5,995 nt of DNA from contig NZ_CALKTS010000298.1 in the NCBI RefSeq assembly GCF_937997595.1, forward strand, positions 1-5,995, in the 5' to 3' direction. The notes beneath the pieces are model-generated. The model had not been told where the DNA came from. It saw only the letters and a list, made by a program, of their open reading frames with translations, and did not search any database. Position numbers and translations under genes: made by a program. The stretch's first letter is position 1. Each line of letters begins with the position of its first letter. This DNA comes from an uncultured Campylobacter sp. GTDB lineage: Bacteria; Campylobacterota; Campylobacteria; Campylobacterales; Campylobacteraceae. Positions 1 through 4,746 of the stretch are shown one piece after another.

Positions 1-46
1 AAATTTTAAAAACGGCTATAAATTAAGCGCGAAAGAGTTCGCCTAA
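1..46 (+). CDS. Possible C-terminal tail of an upstream gene (partial)
   Basis: The frame beginning at base 2 is open from the window edge to a TAA at 44-46 and would encode the last 14 residues of a protein, ending NGYKLSAKEFA. The other two + frames stop sooner (TAA at 7-9 and 24-26). The residue mix is plausible for a protein C-terminus, and a terminator lies about 80 bases further on. The stretch is far too short to name a product, and an open frame of this length can occur by chance. Confidence 0.25.
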   Translation, partial: NFKNGYKLSAKEFA

Positions 47-83
47 AAAGGATATATTTTATTTCTATTTACTGTTTAGGTAG

Positions 84-89
84 TATAAT
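84..89 (+). promoter_or_regulatory. Candidate -10 box of a promoter ahead of a short RNA
   Basis: A consensus TATAAT lies at 84-89, preceded by T-rich DNA (about 56-77). This is the usual form of the main sigma-factor promoter in Campylobacter, where the -35 is poorly conserved. Transcription would begin near base 95-97. The only thing downstream before the terminator at 128-158 is about 30 bases with no open frame, so this promoter either makes a short RNA or is a chance match. Confidence 0.45.
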
Positions 90-94
90 CGTTC

Positions 95-158
95 TCGTCC
101 GACAAGATAAAACCTCCTTTTTGTATGAAGCCCGAGTTTAAAAGCTCGGGCTTTTTTT
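95..158 (+). ncRNA. Candidate ~60-nt small RNA with anti-Shine-Dalgarno segment
   Basis: The TATAAT at 84-89 and the intrinsic terminator ending at 158 would bound an RNA of about 60 nt. Its unpaired 5' part contains ACCTCCTTTTT (112-122), which resembles the anti-Shine-Dalgarno 3' end of 16S rRNA. Its CCTCCTT (113-119) is exactly complementary to the AAGGAGG ribosome site of the DUF493 gene at 643-649. Trans-acting RNAs with C/U-rich unpaired segments are known in Helicobacter (RepG). Whether this RNA exists is inference. The alternative is that the hairpin simply ends the upstream gene. Confidence 0.3.
128..158 (+). terminator. Strong intrinsic terminator
   Basis: A perfect 9-bp stem is formed by AAGCCCGAG (128-136) and CTCGGGCTT (145-153) with an 8-nt loop, and a run of seven T (152-158) follows. 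The T-run is on this strand only; the reverse side is not T-rich, so it terminates rightward transcription. It isolates the moaC promoter from whatever lies upstream. Confidence 0.88.
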
Positions 159-174
159 ATGCCCGAAATTCTGC

Positions 175-180
175 TATAAT
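175..180 (+). promoter_or_regulatory. Promoter -10 box for the moaC operon
   Basis: TATAAT at 175-180 is preceded by TGC, giving an extended -10 form. Transcription would start about base 186-188, leaving a leader of only ~20 nt that contains the ribosome site AAGGA (196-200), six bases ahead of the moaC ATG. It sits just after the terminator at 128-158, so moaC, the DUF493 gene and the helical-protein gene are probably transcribed together from here. Confidence 0.65.
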
Positions 181-206
181 CCCGCCAAAAACTGCAAGGA
201 AATTTT

Positions 207-677
207 ATGCTTTCACATATCGACGAAAACAATATGCCGCGCATGGTAGATGTCGGCGCCAAGGACGAGAGCGAGCGCGTAGCCACCGCTAGCGGTATCA
301 TCCGCATGAGCGCGGAGGCGTTTGCCGCCGTCAAGCAAAACACGGCGAAAAAAGGTCCCGTGCTTCAAACCGCCGTCGTTGCCGCGATAATGGGTGCTAA
401 AAAGACGAGCGAATTAATACCAATGACCCATCCGCTTACGATTACTTCGATTAAAACCGATATTGAGGAACTTACGAGCGAACGCGCGTTTAAGCTTTTC
501 GTAACTGTAAAAATCACCGGCAAAACGGGCGTCGAGATGGAGGCGCTAATGGGCGTGAGCGTGGGACTACTGACGATTTACGATATGCTAAAAGCGATAG
601 ATAAATCGATGCAGATTACCGACATCGTGCTGCAACGCAAAGAAGGAGGCAAAAGTGGCGTGTATACTAGGAGCTGA
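207..677 (+). CDS. moaC: MoaC, cyclic pyranopterin monophosphate synthase
   Basis: MoaC acts in the cytoplasm in the first stage of molybdenum cofactor synthesis. It takes the 3',8-cyclo-GTP made by the radical-SAM enzyme MoaA and rearranges it to cyclic pyranopterin monophosphate. The 156-residue length is typical of the family, and homologues form hexamers. Family signatures seen: MVDVGAK (13-19), the catalytic lysine in AKKG (Lys49, matching E. coli Lys51), LIPMTHPL (70-77, with His75 matching E. coli His77), TGKTGVEMEAL (104-114), and LTIYDMLKA (122-130, with Asp126 and Lys129 matching E. coli Asp128 and Lys131), ending in GGKSG. The IPLCHPL of E. coli reads IPMTHPL here, so the Cys is replaced by Thr; the catalytic His is kept. 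The start is the ATG six bases after AAGGA (196-200) and behind a good promoter. The last 23 bases overlap the next gene. No other moa gene is in the window. Confidence 0.96.
   Translation: MLSHIDENNMPRMVDVGAKDESERVATASGIIRMSAEAFAAVKQNTAKKGPVLQTAVVAAIMGAKKTSELIPMTHPLTITSIKTDIEELTSERAFKLFVTVKITGKTGVEMEALMGVSVGLLTIYDMLKAIDKSMQITDIVLQRKEGGKSGVYTRS
643..649 (+). promoter_or_regulatory. Strong ribosome site inside moaC for the next gene
   Basis: AAGGAGG lies five bases ahead of the GTG at 655, within the moaC codons for the C-terminal GGKSG. It is the best Shine-Dalgarno match in the window and decides the GTG start of the DUF493 gene. Its placement inside the preceding gene suggests translational coupling or reinitiation. 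Confidence 0.8.
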
Positions 678-915
678 AAAGCCAAAAATCGACTATCCAC
701 TCTTTTGGGAATACAAAATCATCCTGGACGCAAGCACCCAAAAGCGCGAGCAGATCGATGAAATTTTAAAGGGCGAAAATTACAAAATAGACTTTTCGCG
801 CTTTTCAAACGGCGGCAAATATATGAGCTTCAACGTAAGCGTTTTCGTTAAAGACGACTTGCATCGAAACGAAATTTTCGAGCGCTTAAAAGCCCACTTT
901 AAATATGTATTGTGA
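655..915 (+). CDS. DUF493 family protein (YbeD / HP0495-like)
   Basis: This is an 86-residue cytoplasmic protein of the DUF493 family. Characterised members (E. coli YbeD, H. pylori HP0495) have a small ferredoxin-like beta-alpha-beta-beta-alpha-beta fold that resembles ligand-binding ACT-type regulatory domains; their biochemical role is unknown. Seen here: a DYP-x-x-x-WEYKIIL first strand (residues 13-25), a lysine- and glutamate-rich first helix, the GGKYMSFNVSVFV strand pair (about 53-65), a second helix (HRNEIFERLKAH) and a final short strand (FKYVL). The length matches the family. The start is GTG, supported by AAGGAGG at 643-649; no ATG in this frame offers a comparable protein. It overlaps moaC by 23 bases and its stop overlaps the region just ahead of the next gene, so the three are co-translated neighbours. 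The moaC neighbourhood is not evidence enough to give it a cofactor role. Confidence 0.85.
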   Translation: MACILGAEKPKIDYPLFWEYKIILDASTQKREQIDEILKGENYKIDFSRFSNGGKYMSFNVSVFVKDDLHRNEIFERLKAHFKYVL

Positions 916-916
916 C

Positions 917-921
917 AGGAG
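917..921 (+). promoter_or_regulatory. Ribosome site that favours ATG 927 over GTG 912
   Basis: AGGAG at 917-921 sits five bases ahead of the ATG at 927. A longer reading from the GTG at 912 is open but would place this site inside the gene, and it has no comparable site of its own. The ATG is therefore the better start for the helical-protein gene, giving 419 rather than 424 residues. Confidence 0.7.
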
Positions 922-926
922 ATGAA

Positions 927-2186
927 ATGAAAGAAGCAATAATCAAAAAATTCGGCGCCGGTCTCGCGCAAATTTCACAAGCCGAGCTAGCCTCTTATGT
1001 GCAAGAGCTCGCCTTGCAAGAAGCCACGAAGGCTTTGTGTGAGCTTGACGACGAGAGTAAAAGCGCCAAAAGCACGCAATTAATCCTAGACTTCGCAGCC
1101 GAGTTAAAAGACGCGGGCGCGCTTAGCGATGAGACGGCAGAAGCCCTACTTAACGGCGTTAAAAAGGCGCTGTGCGACGAGGACGAGCAGGCTCTTTACA
1201 AGCTCATCTACGACTACGACGATCTGCGCAAAAAGATCGCTTGTAAGCAAAAGGCGATTAAAACCCTTGTTCTGCGCAGCTATGATGATCTGGATACCGC
1301 GCTGCAAAACGCAAGCGAAACAGAGCTAAAAGAACGCATAGGCTCGGCGCTACAGCGAGCTATCGCGAGCAAACTCCCGCTTGCGGACGTGCTGAAAGAA
1401 GCGAGCGAACTAGCCTTCATAAGCGTGCTAGAAAGCGGAACCGACATCGAGGATACCGCGCACGAGACGGCGAAAAACATCGCATTTTCGGCTATAGGCG
1501 ACGGGGAATTTACGAAATTCCGTACAAAAGAAATTTCAAAAATCATCATAAATCGCGCGATTTTCGTCGCAAACGAGAGCAAAAATACAGCCTCTGCGCT
1601 GATTAGAGGCGCGATTTTAGGCTGCTACGACGGCATAAACAAAGCCGCCGAAAGATACCGCGACGAGCTAAGTTTCTCGCCAGCAAGCGATGCACAGAGC
1701 CTAGAGAACGAAAGGCTTCAAATTTCGCAGATGAGCGAGCTATTTAGCGCGGTTTTAAGCGATGCGGTCGCAAGCTCGGAGGAGCCCGCTAAAAGCGAAA
1801 TCGCCAAGATCGCCGATGAAGAATTCGGAGGCTATTTGGCTAAATTTAGAAAAATTTCAAGCGATCTTGCCGAGCAACTAAGCGCCAAAATCGGCGAGAT
1901 CGAGCTTGGCGAGCGCGCGAAAAAGGCAAGCGCCAAGGCGCGCGAAATCACTCAAGAGCTAAGTCAAAAAAGCGCCAAAATCATCGAAAACCTCTATCTG
2001 GACGAGAAGCTGGACGCAATCAAAAAAGAGCTTAGCGAATTTGAAAAGAAGATGAGCCAAAAATTTGCCGAGCTAAAAAGCTCCGACGTCGCTAAAAATG
2101 TAAGCGAAAGGGCGCGCGAGATGAGCGCTAAGGCTTATGAGGCGGCAAAAGAGACGATCGCCAAGCTAAAGTCCAAAAAGGACTAA
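927..2186 (+). CDS. Long alpha-helical, coiled-coil-rich protein of unknown function
   Basis: I do not recognise a named family. The 419-residue product has no signal peptide and no membrane segment. It is rich in Ala, Lys, Glu and Ser, contains only three prolines (about residues 151, 252 and 287) and no tryptophan, so it should be almost wholly helical. Residues 1-245 look like packed helices with hydrophobic positions, including two similar stretches, TAKNIAFSAIGDG and TASALIRGAILGCYDG. From about 255 to the end it is charged and heptad-like, with a repeated module: ERAKKASAKAREI (329-341) is echoed by ERAREMSAKAYEA (394-406). This is reminiscent of coiled-coil, LEA-like or apolipoprotein-like helices that lie on surfaces or bundle together. 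It is third in the moaC operon, 11 bases after the DUF493 stop. A Pfam DUF match (DUF6781 is one to test) is possible but unverified. The gene is surely real: long, well placed, with coding-type base use. Confidence 0.85.
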   Translation: MKEAIIKKFGAGLAQISQAELASYVQELALQEATKALCELDDESKSAKSTQLILDFAAELKDAGALSDETAEALLNGVKKALCDEDEQALYKLIYDYDDLRKKIACKQKAIKTLVLRSYDDLDTALQNASETELKERIGSALQRAIASKLPLADVLKEASELAFISVLESGTDIEDTAHETAKNIAFSAIGDGEFTKFRTKEISKIIINRAIFVANESKNTASALIRGAILGCYDGINKAAERYRDELSFSPASDAQSLENERLQISQMSELFSAVLSDAVASSEEPAKSEIAKIADEEFGGYLAKFRKISSDLAEQLSAKIGEIELGERAKKASAKAREITQELSQKSAKIIENLYLDEKLDAIKKELSEFEKKMSQKFAELKSSDVAKNVSERAREMSAKAYEAAKETIAKLKSKKD

Positions 2187-2352
2187 ATGGGCGCCGCGGG
2201 CGCGAAATCCCTAGCGGCAAACACTCGGCGCTCGCTGCTTTGCGCTGCAAAATTTACTCACATGCCTTAAAGCTCGCGTGCCCTAAAAGAAAGGAACTTT
2301 CGTTAGAGTTTGCGAGGCCTGCGCAGAATTCTTTATGCGCTTTAACGGCGCT

Positions 2353-2381
2353 GTAAAATTCCATGCTGATAAGAATTTTAC
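2353..2381. repeat. Inverted repeat A: 9-bp arms, 11-nt loop
   Basis: GTAAAATTC (2353-2361) and GAATTTTAC (2373-2381) are perfect reverse complements separated by 11 bases. It is the first of a run of such structures, and shares its core TAAAATTC and loop size with repeat E (2527-2555). Confidence 0.8.
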
Positions 2382-2422
2382 GAATTTTGCATAGCTAAAT
2401 TTAGATGCGCGCTGCAAAATTC
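2382..2422. repeat. Inverted repeat B: 10-bp arms, 21-nt loop
   Basis: GAATTTTGCA (2382-2391) and TGCAAAATTC (2413-2422) are perfect reverse complements. The loop itself contains the 10-base palindrome CTAAATTTAG (2395-2404). Repeat B begins on the base after repeat A ends, and its GAATTTT could also pair with the left arm of A. Confidence 0.8.
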
Positions 2423-2438
2423 CGTGCCGCTAAAAATC

Positions 2439-2481
2439 CTACGGCAATGCGAGACCCCGATCCAACCAAATCTTGCCGTAG
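2439..2481. repeat. Inverted repeat C: GC-richer 9-bp arms, 25-nt loop
   Basis: CTACGGCAA (2439-2447) and TTGCCGTAG (2473-2481) are perfect reverse complements. A competing shorter pairing exists between TGCCG (2425-2429) and CGGCA (2442-2446). The right arm overlaps the left arm of repeat D by two bases, so C and D cannot both be fully paired. Confidence 0.7.
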
Positions 2482-2513
2482 CTATAAAATTCTAAATGTA
2501 AGATTTTATAGCT
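2480..2513. repeat. Inverted repeat D: 11-bp arms, 12-nt loop
   Basis: AGCTATAAAAT (2480-2490) and ATTTTATAGCT (2503-2513) are perfect reverse complements, the longest uninterrupted stem in the spacer. AAAATTC (2487-2493) straddles the end of the left arm. There is no following T-run, so it is not a standard terminator. Confidence 0.82.
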
Positions 2514-2526
2514 GACGTGACGCATA

Positions 2527-2555
2527 TAAAATTCCAAAGCCGGCGCGGAATTTTA
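2527..2555. repeat. Inverted repeat E: 9-bp arms, 11-nt loop
   Basis: TAAAATTCC (2527-2535) and GGAATTTTA (2547-2555) are perfect reverse complements separated by 11 bases, the same architecture as repeat A with a different loop sequence. This recurrence of core and spacing argues for a repeat family rather than a chance match. Confidence 0.8.
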
Positions 2556-2589
2556 AGCTTGAAATTTCATCGCGTAGATTTGCGTAGCC

Positions 2590-2603
2590 GAATTTTAAAA
2601 TTC
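2590..2603. repeat. 14-base perfect palindrome
   Basis: GAATTTTAAAATTC is a perfect palindrome made of the same GAATTTT / AAAATTC halves as repeats A, B and E but with no loop. Another AAAATTC follows at 2619-2625. Confidence 0.8.
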
Positions 2604-2673
2604 TAAACGCGTAAAATTAAAATTCTACCCAAAATGATACGGCGCGGTTTGCAGTTTGAAATTTTATCCGACG

Positions 2674-2700
2674 CGCGCAAATGAAATTTCGCGAGATAAA
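2674..2700. repeat. Short repeat copy 1, shared between the two spacers
   Basis: Bases 2681-2700 (ATGAAATTTCGCG then A then GATAAA) match 4607-4626 at 19 of 20 positions. The copy is embedded in a hairpin: CGCG (2674-2677) plus AAAT (2679-2682) pairs with ATTT (2686-2689) plus CGCG (2690-2693), with one bulged C. Confidence 0.65.
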
Positions 2701-3257
2701 TTCTACGAAAAGGCGTCTGTGGCGTTTGGCATTTCTGCGATCATTTCAATTCCGATAAAACGCAATTTCATTGCAGCACAAGATGCAGTGGTGTAGTGCC
2801 TTTTGCCAAGTTAATAATTAGAATTTATGCGCACAAAATACTAACGCGGCTCATCTCAAATCATAGCGACATCCGAGCCCATCTTATCGCGCGATTTGAT
2901 TGTGCAAATTTCAAATTGCTCTTATCTGCCCAAACCGAGTGCCTGGTGTAAATAAAATTCTACCGGATTTATCGTTGCGTAAATTTAAAACCGCACCCCG
3001 CTCTATTTAGGCGCAGAGGTGCTTTGTTTATGCAGCGCCGCGCTTGGATAAACCCACTATTTTTACATAGCAATGCCTAATTTACGCCACGATAAAATTC
3101 TGCGAAATCACCGCTAAATTTTATCGCTAAATTACAAAGCCCAATTCTATTTTAAAGGCGACGGGTGTTCTTAAATTTCACGGCAAATTCCAAATAGATC
3201 CCGTCTGCAAAATCCGGCAATCCAAAATAAAATTCTAAAAATTTAACCAAATTTCGC

Positions 3258-3263
3258 TAAAAT
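3258..3263 (+). promoter_or_regulatory. Candidate -10 box for the M48 protease gene
   Basis: TAAAAT at 3258-3263, in the setting CGCTAAAATCGCCGC, resembles the moaC promoter setting (TGCTATAATCCCGCC). It would give a leader of about 20 nt carrying the ribosome site AAGGAG (3278-3283), five bases ahead of the ATG. The match is one base off consensus in an AT-rich region, so the call is tentative. Confidence 0.45.
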
Positions 3264-3288
3264 CGCCGCAAAATTTCAAGGAGAAAAG

Positions 3289-4098
3289 ATGAAAAAATTA
3301 GCTCTTTTAATATCCTTTGCTGCGATGATGATTTTTACCGGCTGCGCGAGCACCACGCAAGGCGGCGCCGTAGGCATCGACCGCTCGCAATTCATCACCG
3401 TAAGCGAAGCTGAAATGGATCAAAGTGCCGCGCTTGCCTACAAGCAAATTACCGCCCAAGCAAACGCCAAGCATGTCCTAAATACCGATAAAAAGCTAAC
3501 TGATCGCGTTAGAGGCATCTCGAAGCGCCTAATCGCTCAAGTAGGCGCATTTCGCAAAGACGCACTAAAATGGAACTGGCAGGTAAACGTCATCAACGAC
3601 CCTACGATCAATGCTTGGTGTATGCCTGGCGGCCGCATCGTCGTATATACGGGTATCATCGAAAAACTAAAGCTTACCGATGCCGAGCTGGCTGCTATTC
3701 TGGGGCACGAGATGTCGCACGCACTGCGCGAACACAGTCGCGAGCGAGCCTCGACTGAACAGATGAAAGATGTCGGTATCGCCGTAGCAAGCTCCGCAGC
3801 AGGGCTTGGAGATCTGGGCTCGGCAGCTTTGAACATGGCGGCTCAATACACATTCACGCTGCCGTTTTCGCGCACGCATGAGACGGAGGCCGATCTGATG
3901 GGCGTCGAGCTGATGGCGCGCGCAGGATACGATCCAAGGGCGGCGATAAATGTCTGGGAGAAGATGAATAAGCTAAATGAGAGCCATCCACTTAAATTTA
4001 TGTCCACGCACCCTTCAAACGACGATCGCATCGCCGATCTAAAAGAGGTGATGCCGAAAGTCTTGCCGCTTTACGAGGCCGCCACAAGAAATAGATAG
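3289..4098 (+). CDS. M48 family zinc metalloprotease lipoprotein (LoiP/Oma1-like)
   Basis: This is a 269-residue envelope protease. The N-terminus MKK plus a hydrophobic stretch ends in a lipobox-like IFTGC with Cys19 as the likely lipidated residue (Phe at -3 is a weaker lipobox than Leu), so the mature protein is probably membrane-anchored on the periplasmic side. Peptidase M48 signatures follow: NAWCMPGGRIVVYTG (108-122), the zinc and catalytic motif HEMSH (140-144; His140, Glu141, His144), and the downstream ETEAD (198-202), whose first Glu is the expected third zinc ligand. The C-terminal STHPSNDDRI is also typical. E. coli LoiP (252 residues) is the closest familiar type; such proteases degrade misfolded or damaged envelope proteins. 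The start is the ATG after AAGGAG (3278-3283). The gene stands alone between two long spacers and probably has its own promoter. Substrate and exact subfamily cannot be told from sequence alone. Confidence 0.93.
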   Translation: MKKLALLISFAAMMIFTGCASTTQGGAVGIDRSQFITVSEAEMDQSAALAYKQITAQANAKHVLNTDKKLTDRVRGISKRLIAQVGAFRKDALKWNWQVNVINDPTINAWCMPGGRIVVYTGIIEKLKLTDAELAAILGHEMSHALREHSRERASTEQMKDVGIAVASSAAGLGDLGSAALNMAAQYTFTLPFSRTHETEADLMGVELMARAGYDPRAAINVWEKMNKLNESHPLKFMSTHPSNDDRIADLKEVMPKVLPLYEAATRNR

Positions 4099-4099
4099 T

Positions 4100-4144
4100 C
4101 TTGCGATTTAAAATTTCGCAAGAGCTTGCGCGCTAAGGTTTTTT
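4100..4144 (+). terminator. Possible weak terminator with two competing hairpins
   Basis: Directly after the M48 stop codon, CTTGCGA (4100-4106) pairs with TCGCAAG (4116-4122) over a 9-nt loop. The same CGCAAG (4117-4122) can instead pair with CTTGCG (4125-4130). Six T lie at 4139-4144, eight bases beyond the second stem, too far for a classical intrinsic terminator. It may end or protect the protease mRNA. Confidence 0.4.
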
Positions 4145-4456
4145 AAGTAGCAGGTTTTATCGTCGCATTTAAATTTCTTAATGGACTTGTGCGTGGCGCT
4201 AGGATTATCCGCCGCCGCGCATAAGCTCTATTGCGATAAAATCTCGCTAAGACAAAGACCTGCCGCAGCGCGAAATTTTAAATTACCGCAAAATTCCACC
4301 AATACGCGCGATAAATATGATCCGCGCCGAGACAAAATTTCATTTTAAATGCAAGCGCTGGACGAAATTCCGTCGCATAGAAAGCCGAAATGTCTGTCGC
4401 TACAGAATTCTACGGCGCGAAATTTTATGATTTTAAGCACGATTAAATTTAGAGCA

Positions 4457-4488
4457 AAATTCTACTCCTTTGGACGCAGATAGAATTT
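4457..4488. repeat. Inverted repeat in second spacer: 8-bp arms, 16-nt loop
   Basis: AAATTCTA (4457-4464) and TAGAATTT (4481-4488) are perfect reverse complements; after one mismatch, GC (4454-4455) and GC (4490-4491) extend the stem. The left arm is part of an AAAATTCTAC copy, tying this structure to the repeats of the first spacer. Confidence 0.65.
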
Positions 4489-4594
4489 CGCTATGGTCGT
4501 ATGCAAACAAAATTTTGCAGCCGCAGTCAGGTATGAAAATAAAATTTATTCGGCTGGGCAGCAGATTTTAACGCCATTTGTACGACGGTAAGTC

Positions 4595-4626
4595 TCGCGC
4601 GGGCAGATGAAATTTCGCGCGATAAA
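4595..4626. repeat. Short repeat copy 2, in a GC-stemmed hairpin
   Basis: TCGCGCG (4595-4601) pairs perfectly with CGCGCGA (4616-4622) over a 14-nt loop that contains ATGAAATTT. Bases 4607-4626 match 2681-2700 at 19 of 20 positions, and in both places a CGCG arm lies upstream, so hairpin and sequence are conserved together. Confidence 0.65.
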
Positions 4627-4710
4627 AGAAGCAAAATTTCAACTCCGTAAAATTCTACGAGCGGGCGCGAGGCATTTTCCATATCTTTTGGATTTTAAAG
4701 CGTTTTTAGA

Positions 4711-4716
4711 TATAAT
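4711..4716 (+). promoter_or_regulatory. Promoter -10 box for the CNNM/CorC-like gene
   Basis: TATAAT at 4711-4716 is preceded by a T-rich run (CGTTTTTAGA), the usual Campylobacter form. Transcription would start about 4723, leaving an AT-rich leader of roughly 32 nt that ends with the ribosome site AAGGA. Confidence 0.7.
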
Positions 4717-4741
4717 CATAAATATTTATTTTTAAATTTCA

Positions 4742-4746
4742 AAGGA
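4742..4746 (+). promoter_or_regulatory. Ribosome site that supports the TTG start at 4755
   Basis: AAGGA lies eight bases ahead of TTG 4755. An in-frame stop at 4719-4721 excludes starts further upstream. The first in-frame ATG is at 4779, which has no comparable site and would cut into the first hydrophobic segment. TTG is therefore the likely start. Confidence 0.7.

Larger units (their letters stand above)
2187..3288 (+). other. 1.1 kb gene-free spacer dense in AATT-centred inverted repeats
   Basis: I see no credible coding frame on either strand, no tRNA, and no canonical terminator for the upstream operon; a GC hairpin at 2191-2203 (GCGCC / GGCGC, 3-nt loop) has no T-run. By hand count the spacer has about 29 RAATTY sites and 13 copies of AAAATTC or its complement GAATTTT. 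From 2353 to 2603 these are arranged as consecutive perfect inverted repeats, listed separately. The part from about 2706 to 2815 has few such motifs. The last 30 bases hold the promoter and ribosome site of the M48 protease gene. Possible readings are an extragenic repeat field, a decayed gene, or a region making a structured RNA. Confidence 0.75.

Noticed and set aside
76..104. tRNA-like string (TTAGGTAGTATAAT resembling a D-arm)
   Set aside because: No acceptor stem, anticodon arm or T-arm sequence can be matched around it; the TATAAT is better read as a -10 box.
65..343. Minus-strand open frame across the terminator and moaC start
   Set aside because: It overlaps the well-supported terminator, promoter and moaC, and its product has no family features.
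912..926. GTG 912 as start of the helical-protein gene
   Set aside because: It overlaps the DUF493 stop and has no ribosome site, while ATG 927 has AGGAG five bases ahead.
2191..2203. Intrinsic terminator of the moaC operon
   Set aside because: The GCGCC/GGCGC hairpin has a 3-nt loop but no T-run after it, so it does not qualify.
2353..2603. CRISPR array
   Set aside because: The repeats are short inverted repeats with unequal spacing and no direct repeat of 24-37 bases; no cas gene is present.
2703..2771. Tiny minus-strand frame of 22 residues (MKLRFIGIEMIAEM...)
   Set aside because: It reads well but is very short and has no convincing ribosome site or promoter; a stop lies upstream in frame. 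It is kept only as a reason to look at 2706-2953.
2187..3288. Replication origin (DnaA-box cluster)
   Set aside because: TTATC strings occur, but they continue as CGCGCG rather than the CACA of a DnaA box, and no dnaA or other origin gene is nearby. The AT richness is spread over both spacers.
3537..3879. Several open frames antisense to or shifted within the M48 gene
   Set aside because: They are shadows of a gene with complete M48 motifs and have no ribosome sites of their own.
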